Below are positions 36,901-46,659 of a stretch of DNA of 64,000 nt, one piece after another (positions within the stretch are counted from its first letter, which is position 1; every line of letters begins with the position of its first letter). The notes beneath the pieces are model-generated. The model worked only from the letters and a program-made list of their open reading frames with translations. It did no database searches and was not told where the DNA came from. The stretch comes from Clostridia bacterium (GTDB lineage Bacteria > Bacillota > Clostridia > Acetivibrionales > DSM-2933), in assembly GCA_026416815.1 (NCBI GenBank), contig JAOAEJ010000010.1, positions 1 through 64,000 on the forward strand. The letters run 5' to 3'. The position numbers and the translations under genes were made by a program.

Positions 36901-37864
36901 CCTGTGCCAGAGCATTAGGAGCTGTTACACCTATAGAAGCGCCGTCCTGGTTTATTGCTGTACCTTTTATAACTGCATATATATTATCACGATCCTCCAA
37001 GGCCTTACTTAAAGGTTTTAGCAGTACGGCTGCTGATCCTTCGCCCCATATAGTACCATCGGAATTATCATCAAATGCTCTGGTCTCATTTGATTTTGAT
37101 TCAATCCCAACTTCATAAACTCCCTCTACAGGTAAGAAATTTATTTTAAGACCTGCTGCAATAGCTTGATCACATTCACCCTTCCTGATACTCTCACAAG
37201 CCAGATGTACTGCTACAAGAGATGATGAACAAGCGGTATCTACCAGCATACTAGGTCCTTTAAAGTCAAGAATATATGAAAGTCTTCCCGCTATTATTGA
37301 AGACATATTCCCGGGTATAGACATAGAGACCAATGATGGCTCGGTTTTCATTATATAACTCTCATAAGTAGGCCAGCTGCTATAGCCAACGTATACTCCT
37401 GTATTGCTGCCAACCAGTCTATTTCCGCCATAACCTGCGTCCTCGATAGCCCCCCATGCCGTTTCTAGAAACAACCTTTGGTTAGGGTCCATCAAGCTGG
37501 CTTCCTTGGGTGATAAACGAAAGAATTTGTAATCGAATTTATCTATATCGGGAAGATATCCTCCCTTAAAAAATTTGATATCATCTCTCTCCAAAGTCGT
37601 ATTAAGGAGTACTATTTCTTCACTGTCCTCTTTTCTTTCATCCGGAAAATCAGAAATACAGTCTACGCCGTTCCTTATATTTGACCAGAACTTATCAAGG
37701 TTATCAGCCATAGGCATTTTTACATTAATACCTACAATGGCAATATCTCCATGCTGTGTTTTTCCTTCCGATTCCAATACCGTTTTCAGTATTTCAGCAG
37801 CAGCTTTTTTGTCAATTTTTCCTGTAACAGCTTTTTGTATTATTAATTGAGTTAATTCACTCAT
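33902..37864 (-). CDS. PKS2: docking-KS-KR-ACP, trans-AT type
   Basis: A 1320-residue PKS module. The N-terminal docking helix region (residues 1-~35, VTGKIDKKAAAEIL) precedes a complete KS (Cys212 in DTACSSS, EAHGTGT, NIGHLDN). A structural plus catalytic ketoreductase follows (Rossmann motif TGGAGGIG; catalytic Tyr1063 in DYTAANSY), then an acyl carrier (Ser1228 in IGGDS). No DH or AT is present, so the predicted output is a beta-hydroxy unit from malonyl loaded in trans. The C-terminal ~35 residues (LFSELESGNLSFDKA) are a helical docking tail matching the N-terminal type of PKS3. Confidence 0.92.
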   Translation of the reverse strand: MSELTQLIIQKAVTGKIDKKAAAEILKTVLESEGKTQHGDIAIVGINVKMPMADNLDKFWSNIRNGVDCISDFPDERKEDSEEIVLLNTTLERDDIKFFKGGYLPDIDKFDYKFFRLSPKEASLMDPNQRLFLETAWGAIEDAGYGGNRLVGSNTGVYVGYSSWPTYESYIMKTEPSLVSMSIPGNMSSIIAGRLSYILDFKGPSMLVDTACSSSLVAVHLACESIRKGECDQAIAAGLKINFLPVEGVYEVGIESKSNETRAFDDNSDGTIWGEGSAAVLLKPLSKALEDRDNIYAVIKGTAINQDGASIGVTAPNALAQEEVIVKAWEDAKIDPETITYIEAHGTGTKLGDPVEITGIQNAFRRYTNKRQFCAIGSVKTNIGHLDNAAGLAGLIKAAMALKNGEIPPSLHFNTPNRGINFEHSPVFVADKLTNWEPDGIGRRCGVSSFGFSGTNCHVVLEEAPKADKVVEIKDDGLDILTISAKSPEVLKELLSNYREFLNRNQVHNMKDVYYTANTGRGHYECRMAVVVNNGECLIQKLGRLEGVNFEEVNAEDTFFGQFKVLAGNKERKSNQEITENEIRKLSEEVSQLINEFKLSGKNNVSLLNKICQLYVKGADVDWDEFYADENRRRVPIPTYPFERNRCWLEVPKERKASTKANKNNLFYYTGWVEEELKQNSHDPLKGTALIFKDKTGISEMLSKRLKEQGCEVIEVVIGKSDTGSFASHFTISGCQQDYTRLFEEIKDKSLSYIFHLSSITDNIEVGNAEQLQNSQTYGVNSLFYIVKAMLQSNIKNAVKINVISRFVNKVTGTEKNIIPENATLFGLGKVVGQEYSNLKCRLIDIDDVFDIDYLISEAKSEEQAPMVCYRNGKRYVEEFRKANIQTLSDRQVSIKDNGVYIITGGAGGIGIEIGKYLARKNKANIVLVSRSKMPDKAEWDGIIQSNEDEKLCSKLKQLKEIEKLGANIEVCTADVADEEGMEKVICNLRNAYGRINGVVHCAGVAGSGFIIKKDEDTFNKVLSPKVKGTWLLDKLTNTDNMDFFVLFSSINSLTGIQGQGDYTAANSYLDSFASYRNAKGKRTLTMNWTGWKETGIAVAHGVNKDSIFKAISNDEAISAFEKVINKDVERVIIAEPNIDGSVYGSDILSLGIRIEDDLRSELEKAKDTSRRSSKSKGGNLSTEVKLIGKENQSFSDYEKNIAAIWKEVLGFEELDVNDNFFDIGGDSILIMKAHALLEECYPGKTVVADLFAYPTIAGLSEYMKKLETENYDLEPEKNSENKKDEIIKEDIFDLFSELESGNLSFDKASKMLVDWGDKK

Positions 37865-37923
37865 TTTATCCCCTCACTTACATCATTACAGTGACCCTTT
37901 TGGCTACGTCGCATACAGCCTTT

Positions 37924-40900
37924 CTATTTCTTCAACTTCCATCCATTCACTATACTGTCTGCTTCTTTAATGGATAACTTACCTTTTTCTACGTCTTCAA
38001 AAAGTGCAAGTATATCTTTTTCAATATCTTCACTGGATTTCTTCTCCTGATTTTTTTTGCTTATCTCTTTATCATCATCTTTACTGATAAAGTGTGCTGT
38101 TTTTAATATGGTCGGGTAAGCAAAAAGGTCTCCCAACTGGATTTTTCCCGGGAATTGCCTATCAATCAGTGAATGCACCTTAGTGATAAGTATAGAATCC
38201 CCTCCAATTTCGAAGAAGTTATCATTAACATTGAATTCCTCAAACCCAAGAACTTCCTTCCAGATTAAAGCTATCTTTTTCTCGGTTTCGGAGTAAGTCC
38301 ACCCCGATTTACCCTTCAGCTCGATACTTCCATTGAGTGTGCTTTCCCCCATCTTATGAGCAGAACTTGCTTTATCCTTCTTTTTCTGCATTCTCATTTT
38401 TATTTGCTCTGACAATTGAAGCTTTAAGTTTGAAATCGTTCTGTCATTGATGGCTCCACCATAATTAATTTCGCCGATAATAATCCGTTCTATTTTTCTG
38501 TTCAGAGCCTTATCAAAGGCTTCTAATGCTTGAGCGGTAGATATTGCCTTCAGAATTCCGTCGTGATTTACCCCGTAATCAACCGCCATACCGGTTTCCT
38601 TCCACGCTGTCCAGTTGATTGTCAAAGTTCTCCTTCCCTGCAAATTTCTATAAGCTGCGAAGGAATCAAGATAGGAGTTTGCCGCTGTGTAATCTCCCTG
38701 CCCCGGCATTCCCATCAGAGTATTATTAGATGAGAAGGTTATAAAAAAGTCTGGCTCATCAGACTTTGTCAGGCTATCAAGCAAACATGTTCCCTCTACC
38801 TTTGGCAAAAGTACATTTCTGAAGGTTTGCTCATCTTTTTTAATAATAAAGCCATCACCGGCAATACCTGCACTATGTATAATCCCGTTAATGCGCCCGT
38901 ATTTCTCCCTCAATTCGTCGATTACTTGACGCATTTCACTCTCCGATGATATGTCAGCACTAAAGCACGTTACCTGAGAGCCTGAAGCTTTCACCTTTTT
39001 TATACCCTCTATCTTCTTACACAGCTTGTCATCTGCGCCCTTTTGCAGCAATGCCTCCCATTCAGCTTTATCAGGAAGTGCTGTCCTATTGATAAGGGCT
39101 AAATTAATACTGCCTTTAGAAGCCAAATGCTTGCAAATCTCCAGACCAATACTGCCCAGGCCTCCGGTTACTATGTAAACACCTTCACTCTTCAAGTGAA
39201 CTTCCTCAGCCTCTATGCTGTCTACATCATATTTCTCAAGCTGCTCTATATATCTGATGCCATCCCTATATGCAACCTGATACATATCGCCTTCATTTGA
39301 TAACTCTTCATAAATAGTTTCTGCGGCAGAATGCTCATCAATATCAATACATCTGCATTTAATATTAGGGTATTCCTGATCCAGTACTTTACCAAGCCCT
39401 GCTAATGAAGCATTTTCTGGATTTATAGCATTTTCGTGCCCTGTTACCTTGTTTATATTTTCTGAAATAATAACAATTTCAATCTCGTCTTTCAAACTGT
39501 TATTGAGAATTGATTTACTCAATCGGAAGAGACTGTTTACCCCCATATCCTGACAGCGTTCAAGTTCTGCCATGCTTGCTATTTCCTCAGATCTCCCAAC
39601 AGAAAGTAAATGTAATATTTGTGTAGGATTTTCACTGCTTATATTTTGCAGCAATCTATCATAATCTTCCGCTGTACCTCTTATGACGTACTTCTTATCC
39701 TGCAGATTTGCGTACTGCTCACCTATTTCTACCTCTATTACATTTTTGTTAGCTTCCCTTAGCCTTTGGATAACCTTATAACCAATATCTTTGCTATCCT
39801 TCAGGACAAGGATGCTCCCGCCTTCATGTTTCCTGTCAGTTTTCTGCAGCTCACTTTTAATCCACTCGATTTTGTAGAAAATATCGCTGCCGGCATTTTC
39901 TCTATATGAATTCAGCTTCCCTTTCTGTGCTCTCTTTAAGCTGTAATCTTCTATTTCAATAAAAGCTTTACCATTGGTATCAACCATTGATATATCGAAA
40001 TTAATTATTTCGGTACCCTCGTATATATCACTCTTTATCCTCACATAGCTGTAAAAAACCGCTGGGAATGGGCTATAAACGTTCATTTTCTTATAGCAGA
40101 AAGGCAGAAATATATCTCCGTCTTCCTTACCAGTAGGTTTTTTCTCAAGAACCTTGCTTAAAAGCGGAACTGTTGCTAGTGCATTGTCCAACAATGCAGG
40201 ATGTAGAGGATACTGTACTAATTCCTGCCTAAATGTCTCAGGCATTTCTACGTATGCAAGCAATTCCTTTTCGCCGATATACAATTCCCTGAGGTTTTTC
40301 CACCTAGGGCCGAATTCAAACACCGTAGAATTCATATAGTTTTCATAATCGGGTACGGTATATCCATCCCTGTATTTCACCTTCATGGAATCAACATCTA
40401 TTGATTCGGTTGCATTTTGAGACAACTCACAAACTTTTCCTTCTACATGTTTAACCCACTTTACCTCATCAGTCAGTTCGGCGTTTTTATGCTTGCTTAC
40501 AACGTAAAATTTATAAGAACCAACTTCTGACTCCAATATAAGTTGAACTTCGACAACCTCTTCATCCTTTACAATTAGAGGTGTTAAAAATTGTATGTCT
40601 GTCAACTGTACACTTCCCGAAAAATGTTTTTTACATGCTTCTACAACCATTTCCAAATATGTAGTTCCCACAAGCACACAGTTTCCATCTATTTTATGTT
40701 CACTAAGAACCCACTGCCTTTTTACAGTGAAATCCGAAGAGTAAATCTCCACATTCATAGACTCAGCTACACACCAGTCTAGTAGAGGGTATCCTGTTCC
40801 ATTAATGACTTTATTATCTTTACTTATACTATTTTTAACTTCTATCCAGCATCTTTTGCGTTGGAACGGATATACAGGTACGCTGATCCTCTTTCTTATC

Positions 40901-42744
40901 TCATTCAAGTACAGCTCTGACCAGTTAATATCGGCCCCTTTAGTGTATAATTCACATAGTTTCTGTAGGTCTTCTACGTGGTATATCCTATTAGACACAT
41001 ACTCAGAAACTATTTTATTAGCTTTCAGAGATAAGTCACTTAGCTCTTTGTCGGTGATATCTCCGCTTTCCCGTTCTTCAACGTTTTCAGGTACAATTTT
41101 ATGCTCACCGAAATACATCTCCGGTTTACTGATACCGTCTAGGTCAGAAGTACTCAACTCCTCAAGCTTCGTCTTCAAATCCTCAATATCCCTGATTATG
41201 ACAGCTAAGCGGCAGCCATAATGACCTCTTCCCGTATTTGCCGTATAACATATGTCCTCTATGCTATTGTCTGTTTGTTTGCTGATAAACTGCCTGTATT
41301 TATTGATTAATTCCTTTAATGACTGCACATTCTTTGCTGAAAGTGCAAGAATCTGAGGCTTGCTGTTACCAAGCTTACGCTCACCAGAAGCTTCAGGCGC
41401 TTCCTCCAGTATAATATGGCAGTTGGTTCCGCTTAATCCAAAAGAGCTAACCCCGCATCTCCTTGGAAAATTCTCAGTCACCCATTCACTTCGCTTTTCA
41501 TTTACATATATGGGTGATTCTTCGAAGGCAATCCTCCTGTTGGGTTTATTAAAATGCAGCGAAGGAACCAGTGTTTTTTGTTTTAAAGAGAGAATTGCTT
41601 TTAAGAGGCCTGCAATTCCAGCTGAACTATCAAGATGTCCTATATTGGTCTTTACCGACCCAATAGCGCAAAACTGTTTTCTATCGGTAAACTTCCTGAA
41701 GGCTCTTTGTATACCGTCAATTTCTATAGGATCACCAAGCTTTGTTCCTGTGCCGTGAGCTTCAATATATGTGATGGTCTCAGGCTCTACTCCTGCGTCC
41801 TTCCATGCATTTATAATGGCATCTTCCTGTGCTACCGCATTGGGTGCAGTAATACCAATAGAATTACCATCATGGTTTGCCGCACTCCCTTTGATAACAG
41901 CGTAGATATTATCTCCGTCCTTTTTAGCTTTCCACAATGGCTTCAAAAGCATTGCAATTATCCCTTCGCCCGAACCTGTACCATCGGATGAATCATCAAA
42001 AGTCTTTGCTCTTCCGTCGGATGATTCTACGCCGATATTGGTTTCTCTTATAGGTATTAAGTGTATTTGCGCACCACCGGCCACCGCCATATCACATTCA
42101 CCGTTTCTTATTGCTTTGCATGCTAGGTGAACTGCCATGAGCGAAGAGGAACATGTAGTATCTACAATTAAACTAGGCCCCCTAAAGTCCATAAGGTAGG
42201 ATAGTCTGCTTGCAATTATGGGTTTAACATTTCCCGAGACAGATATTGATATTGAATGAGGGTCACTCTCAGTAATTATTCTCTTATATTCGGAATCGGA
42301 GCCAAAACCGACAAATACTCCCGTTCTGCTTCCGAAAATTTTATTCCCGCCGTATCCTGCATCTTCAATTGCTTCCCAGGAGGTTTCTAAAAACAACCTT
42401 TGGTTTGGATCCATTAAGCTTGCTTCCTTTGGAGAAAGGCGAAAATAGTTATAATCAAATTTATCTATTTCATCCAGGTACGCACCTTCATTAAACTCTA
42501 ATTCATCTTCCTTCTTATTAAGATAACTGGAGAGCTTGATTATATCGTTGCGTCTGGTGTCAGGAATACTTCTAATACAATCAACACCGTTTACAAGATT
42601 GTCCCAGAAATCGTCTATACTACCAGCCATAGGCAGCCTTGCCGATATGCCTATAACTGCTATTTCTTTCCCCGATGCTTCCTCAATGTCGATAGTACTC
42701 TTTTTTTTCACCTTATCAAGTTTAATTGAATTGAAATCAATCAT
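37924..42744 (-). CDS. PKS1: KS-DH-KR-ACP, trans-AT type
   Basis: A 1606-residue PKS module. The KS (residues ~25-450) has Cys198 in DTTCSSS (Thr for the usual Ala), EAHGTGT and NIGHLDS. The dehydratase (~650-935) keeps the catalytic His683 and Gly687 and the Asp853 of HPALLDNAL, but the Pro of HxxxGxxxxP is Val692. The ketoreductase (~950-1425) has TGGLGSIG and Tyr1352 in DYTAANSY. The carrier has Ser1517. No AT is present. The C-terminal tail (ALFEDVEKGKLSIKEA) is a docking helix pair complementary in type to the N-terminus of PKS2. The N-terminus lacks that type, in line with receiving its chain from NRPS2. Expected output: an alpha,beta-unsaturated unit if the DH works, otherwise beta-hydroxy. 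Confidence 0.92.
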   Translation of the reverse strand: MIDFNSIKLDKVKKKSTIDIEEASGKEIAVIGISARLPMAGSIDDFWDNLVNGVDCIRSIPDTRRNDIIKLSSYLNKKEDELEFNEGAYLDEIDKFDYNYFRLSPKEASLMDPNQRLFLETSWEAIEDAGYGGNKIFGSRTGVFVGFGSDSEYKRIITESDPHSISISVSGNVKPIIASRLSYLMDFRGPSLIVDTTCSSSLMAVHLACKAIRNGECDMAVAGGAQIHLIPIRETNIGVESSDGRAKTFDDSSDGTGSGEGIIAMLLKPLWKAKKDGDNIYAVIKGSAANHDGNSIGITAPNAVAQEDAIINAWKDAGVEPETITYIEAHGTGTKLGDPIEIDGIQRAFRKFTDRKQFCAIGSVKTNIGHLDSSAGIAGLLKAILSLKQKTLVPSLHFNKPNRRIAFEESPIYVNEKRSEWVTENFPRRCGVSSFGLSGTNCHIILEEAPEASGERKLGNSKPQILALSAKNVQSLKELINKYRQFISKQTDNSIEDICYTANTGRGHYGCRLAVIIRDIEDLKTKLEELSTSDLDGISKPEMYFGEHKIVPENVEERESGDITDKELSDLSLKANKIVSEYVSNRIYHVEDLQKLCELYTKGADINWSELYLNEIRKRISVPVYPFQRKRCWIEVKNSISKDNKVINGTGYPLLDWCVAESMNVEIYSSDFTVKRQWVLSEHKIDGNCVLVGTTYLEMVVEACKKHFSGSVQLTDIQFLTPLIVKDEEVVEVQLILESEVGSYKFYVVSKHKNAELTDEVKWVKHVEGKVCELSQNATESIDVDSMKVKYRDGYTVPDYENYMNSTVFEFGPRWKNLRELYIGEKELLAYVEMPETFRQELVQYPLHPALLDNALATVPLLSKVLEKKPTGKEDGDIFLPFCYKKMNVYSPFPAVFYSYVRIKSDIYEGTEIINFDISMVDTNGKAFIEIEDYSLKRAQKGKLNSYRENAGSDIFYKIEWIKSELQKTDRKHEGGSILVLKDSKDIGYKVIQRLREANKNVIEVEIGEQYANLQDKKYVIRGTAEDYDRLLQNISSENPTQILHLLSVGRSEEIASMAELERCQDMGVNSLFRLSKSILNNSLKDEIEIVIISENINKVTGHENAINPENASLAGLGKVLDQEYPNIKCRCIDIDEHSAAETIYEELSNEGDMYQVAYRDGIRYIEQLEKYDVDSIEAEEVHLKSEGVYIVTGGLGSIGLEICKHLASKGSINLALINRTALPDKAEWEALLQKGADDKLCKKIEGIKKVKASGSQVTCFSADISSESEMRQVIDELREKYGRINGIIHSAGIAGDGFIIKKDEQTFRNVLLPKVEGTCLLDSLTKSDEPDFFITFSSNNTLMGMPGQGDYTAANSYLDSFAAYRNLQGRRTLTINWTAWKETGMAVDYGVNHDGILKAISTAQALEAFDKALNRKIERIIIGEINYGGAINDRTISNLKLQLSEQIKMRMQKKKDKASSAHKMGESTLNGSIELKGKSGWTYSETEKKIALIWKEVLGFEEFNVNDNFFEIGGDSILITKVHSLIDRQFPGKIQLGDLFAYPTILKTAHFISKDDDKEISKKNQEKKSSEDIEKDILALFEDVEKGKLSIKEADSIVNGWKLKK

Positions 42745-42828
42745 CTTTAATGTCCCCCTAAAGTTAAGTGCGCTCTATAGATAGCCAAAAGACTTGGACT
42801 AAGTAACCGTCATTCAGGTGTTATGTTA

Positions 42829-45800
42829 TCAATACCTGTCCGCAATTGTTTCTATCAGCATTATATAATCGCTTACAAGTTCCTTTATTTTATCTTTTTT
42901 AAGCCTTTGCATATTGTACTGGCACGTCAAATCAATGTGTCCTGGATTCTTGGAAATCCCCAAAGCGATATCGAATACGCCTGTGAGGTCTTTGCTTGAA
43001 GTAAATGCTTCTGTCCTATAAAACAAAGGTATAACCAAGGTCTTTTCCTTCTTAAGGCTTACTTCAGGCAAATTAATCACATCATTTATATCGTTGCCGC
43101 CCTTTTTATTCCTATGCTCATTTACAAGCCTGAATAAATTTGAGAAATCACTGATTTCATCCAATTTTATTCTTACAGGTGCCACTATCCCCGAATTATC
43201 CGATAGTGTATGAACGGTCAAGTCCCTCTTTTCTGTTATTTCAGTAAACAGATATATGTATACGGCTAAAAGTACATCAAACGCATCTACAGATTCCTTT
43301 ATTGCAATCTTTTCGATCTTCAAGAAATACTCATCTTTCAAAGAGAATTTAAATACCGAATTATTGTCTCCGCCAATGTGTTCACCAAAGTAATCCTCCG
43401 GCAGTGTAAGGGCTTTTAAAGAAACCTCTTTATGCTTTGTACCGATCCGTTCGCTGATAAATCCCGCAAGCTTTTCAATGGTTGGATATGAAAATATGTC
43501 GGTTACCGTCAAAACACCTGGGTAGATTTTATCTATACTTGAATGCATTTGTACTATCAATATTGAATTTCCGCCAATTTCAAAGAAATTATCTTTCATA
43601 CCGATTTTTTTATTTCCTAGAATGCTTTGCCAGATATCAACAATCTTTATTTCTATTTCATTCTCAGCAGCAACAAATTCCACTCCGGAATATGCAACAG
43701 CCTCAATACCGGCAAGAGCCTTTCTGTTAATTTTTCCGTTAGGAGTCAAAGGTAATGCTTCTATAAGAGCAAAGTATTCCGGAATCATATAACCTGGAAG
43801 GTCCTTTGACAAATACTCCCTTAACTCCGGTATTTCAAACTTTTCATTGGGAATTATATATGCATACAAGCTTTTGCGCCCTTTAACGTCTACATTGTCT
43901 ATAACCGTTGCTTCCTTTACTTTTGGGTAGCTGAGTATCTGTGCCTCTATTTCAGAAATTTCAATTCTGTATCCTCTAATCTTTACCTGGTTATCTATCC
44001 TGCCTATAAACTCAATATTTCCATCAGTCATCCATCTTGCCAAGTCTCCGGTACGGTACATCAGTTGACAGTTATTTTCTTTTACCTGCCCATTAGAGAA
44101 TGGATTGGGTACAAACTTTTCATTTGTCAGCTCCGGTCTTGACAAGTACCCTCTTGCCACTCCATCCCCCGATAACACCAGTTCGCCGGCTACCCCTACT
44201 GGCTGCAGGTTGTTGTGCTTATTAACTATGTATGCCTGAATGTTATTAATTGGCTTACCGATAGGTACTGTCTTAAGAGTAGATATCTCTTCCTTTTTAA
44301 CAACATACGCCACAGAAATATCTGTGCATTCGGTAGGTCCGTATATATTGCTTAAAGTACATTTGCATTCCTGCCTTCCCAACCATGCTTCAAGCCGTGA
44401 AAGAGTCATGGATTCGCCTCCAAGGAGCAGATTCCGAAGACTTTTCAGGCTCTTATAGTTGTCTTGCGATGCCAAATCAACAACAGGATAAATCGCACTT
44501 GGAACGCAGTTTATCAATGTTACTTCATTCGTTTTAATTGTTTCAAGAACAGCATATGGGTCATAGTAGCCTGCTGGTGCAAGAATTACACTTCCCCCTA
44601 TAATTAAAGGTGTAATAATATTTTTTATCGAAGCATCAAATCCGCAAGGTATTATTAACAGCACTTTTGACTTTTCATTAATGGCATAGGCATCCTTGTA
44701 CCAATAACAGAGGTTGACAAGGGACCTGTTTTCTATTTCTACCCCTTTCGGTTTGCCTGTCGAACCTGAAGTGTATATAACGTAAGCAAGGTCTGCGGGT
44801 GTACTAATTTCATCAAGTACGACCAGTTTATCTCCGATTAAACCTTCGTCCTCTAAATCAATTATTTCACCATCAAATCTTACCTTATCTTGTAATTTCT
44901 TTTGAGTTAAAAGTATGCTTGCTCCACTGTCCTCAAGCATAATATTAATCCTATCATCTGGATAATCGGGATCAACAGGAAGGTACACTCCTCCTGCTTT
45001 AAAAATGGCAATTATACCTACCATCATTTCTAACGAACGTTGAGCCATCAAACCTACATATTGATTGGCCTTTATACCCTTTTGGCGTAAAAGGCTTGCC
45101 AATGCTGCAGCTCTTTTATCGAGCTCGCTATAGGTCAAGCTTTGCCCGTTATATACTGCAGCAATGTTATTAGGTGTTTTGGATACTTGTTCTGCAAATA
45201 ATTGACTTATTGTCTTATCACTTGGATAGCTTTTTGCAGTATTATTAAAATCAAACAGCAGAGAATGTATCTCATATTCTGTAAGTATATTTATATCCGA
45301 AAGTTTAATATCACTTTGATTAGCTATTTGTTCAAGTATTTTGATATAGTGGTTAGCCATACGGGCAATAACAGCTTGTGTAAAAGAATTTCCGTTATAT
45401 AAGAAGTTCAGATTTATATCCTCAGCTGTTGTTATTCCCAGGTTTAAATCAAAGTTTGTCATTTCAAACATAGAAAACTTCTTAACACTGATATTCCCGT
45501 CTACTTGGCTTAAGCTGGCGTCCAGCGGGTAATTTTCTATTACTACGATTGAGTCAAACAACTCATCCGCACCATGAAGCCCGGCATAGGATTTAATATC
45601 TACAAGAGGGGTTCTCTCAAAATCTCCTCTTTCTCTTGTATCTGTCTCCTGCCTTTTCAGCAACTGAATAACACTTTCATTTTCCTTTGCCTGTACCCTA
45701 AGTGGTAATGTAGTTATAAACAATCCTACAATATCTTCTACTCCCTTTACCTCTGGAGTTCTTCCTGAAACTGTTGTTCCAAAAACCACATCGTTTGAAT

Positions 45801-46617
45801 TACTGTATTTTTGTAAAAGAATCCCCCATGCAGTATATAGTAAAGTAGCTAAAGTGATTTCATTTTCCTTTGAGAAGCTTATCAATTTTTTGGACAAATC
45901 TTCCCAAAGAGCTGCATGGTAACTTTCACAAAGGCATGTATTTCCCCTGTCTTTATTATCTTTATACAGTGCAGTATTAGCCTCCAAGCCCGAAAAATAA
46001 TTTCTCCAAAATTCAGCATGTCTTTCCTTATCATAATTTTGGTGCCATTTTACAAATTCCTTAAACCTGTTCTTGGTTACCTTTTCAGGTCTTTTATTTT
46101 CAGATAAGGCCTCATATGCAGCAAAGAATTCTTTCAATAGTATTCCAGTGCTCCACCCATCATAGATTATATGATGATTGCTTATAATCATTTCATACTC
46201 ACTGTCATTGAGCTTACAAAGTAGTATTCTACAAGGTTCAGTTGTAATATCTATTCTATTTTTTTTGTCGTTTTTCTTAAGCTCGCCTACCAGTATATCC
46301 TGTACTTCCTTTTCAGCATTTGAAAAATCATATTCAAGTATCTTGGGAGAATAATTCTTTAGCACAATCTGTACTGGTTTTTTCAGCCCGGTCCATCGGA
46401 AAATAGTCCTCAGCATTTCATTAGTTTGTACAACAAACTCCCATGCTTCCTTCAGTTTTTGAATATCGGTATTCCCCGTAAGCGTAATGGATAACTGTTC
46501 AAAGTACTGGTCACTTTCTGGTTCATTCAGATAATGGAACAGCATTCCTTCCTGAGTAGGAGTTAGGGCTAATATATCCTCAACATTTGCTTTATCAAGT
46601 TTATCAGAAATTATCAT
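42829..46617 (-). CDS. NRPS2: C-A-PCP-[C half]
   Basis: A 1262-residue NRPS module starting at ATG 46617, which has GGGAG upstream; an upstream in-frame TTG at 46650 lacks a ribosome site. Numbering below is from that TTG frame. The N-terminus (DKLDKANVEDILALTPTQEG) looks like an acceptor COM domain joined to a post-epimerase type C domain (HHIIYDG 159-165), matching NRPS1, which ends in an epimerase and a TPSDF donor tail. The A domain (~465-980) is complete with NGKINR (A10) and reads DAKNLGIDIK, a code I cannot match to a known substrate. The PCP serine is 1029. The last ~200 residues (from ~1071) are a C-terminal condensation lobe with no HHxxxDG, at the NRPS2-to-PKS1 junction. Confidence 0.92.
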   Translation of the reverse strand: MIISDKLDKANVEDILALTPTQEGMLFHYLNEPESDQYFEQLSITLTGNTDIQKLKEAWEFVVQTNEMLRTIFRWTGLKKPVQIVLKNYSPKILEYDFSNAEKEVQDILVGELKKNDKKNRIDITTEPCRILLCKLNDSEYEMIISNHHIIYDGWSTGILLKEFFAAYEALSENKRPEKVTKNRFKEFVKWHQNYDKERHAEFWRNYFSGLEANTALYKDNKDRGNTCLCESYHAALWEDLSKKLISFSKENEITLATLLYTAWGILLQKYSNSNDVVFGTTVSGRTPEVKGVEDIVGLFITTLPLRVQAKENESVIQLLKRQETDTRERGDFERTPLVDIKSYAGLHGADELFDSIVVIENYPLDASLSQVDGNISVKKFSMFEMTNFDLNLGITTAEDINLNFLYNGNSFTQAVIARMANHYIKILEQIANQSDIKLSDINILTEYEIHSLLFDFNNTAKSYPSDKTISQLFAEQVSKTPNNIAAVYNGQSLTYSELDKRAAALASLLRQKGIKANQYVGLMAQRSLEMMVGIIAIFKAGGVYLPVDPDYPDDRINIMLEDSGASILLTQKKLQDKVRFDGEIIDLEDEGLIGDKLVVLDEISTPADLAYVIYTSGSTGKPKGVEIENRSLVNLCYWYKDAYAINEKSKVLLIIPCGFDASIKNIITPLIIGGSVILAPAGYYDPYAVLETIKTNEVTLINCVPSAIYPVVDLASQDNYKSLKSLRNLLLGGESMTLSRLEAWLGRQECKCTLSNIYGPTECTDISVAYVVKKEEISTLKTVPIGKPINNIQAYIVNKHNNLQPVGVAGELVLSGDGVARGYLSRPELTNEKFVPNPFSNGQVKENNCQLMYRTGDLARWMTDGNIEFIGRIDNQVKIRGYRIEISEIEAQILSYPKVKEATVIDNVDVKGRKSLYAYIIPNEKFEIPELREYLSKDLPGYMIPEYFALIEALPLTPNGKINRKALAGIEAVAYSGVEFVAAENEIEIKIVDIWQSILGNKKIGMKDNFFEIGGNSILIVQMHSSIDKIYPGVLTVTDIFSYPTIEKLAGFISERIGTKHKEVSLKALTLPEDYFGEHIGGDNNSVFKFSLKDEYFLKIEKIAIKESVDAFDVLLAVYIYLFTEITEKRDLTVHTLSDNSGIVAPVRIKLDEISDFSNLFRLVNEHRNKKGGNDINDVINLPEVSLKKEKTLVIPLFYRTEAFTSSKDLTGVFDIALGISKNPGHIDLTCQYNMQRLKKDKIKELVSDYIMLIETIADRY

Positions 46618-46659
46618 ACATATTTGACTCCCAAATTTAATCTCTTGCAATAAAAATGT

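Noticed and set aside
46617-46650. TTG start at 46650 for NRPS2
   Set aside because: It has no ribosome site; ATG 46617 has GGGAG upstream and begins close to the COM-like segment.
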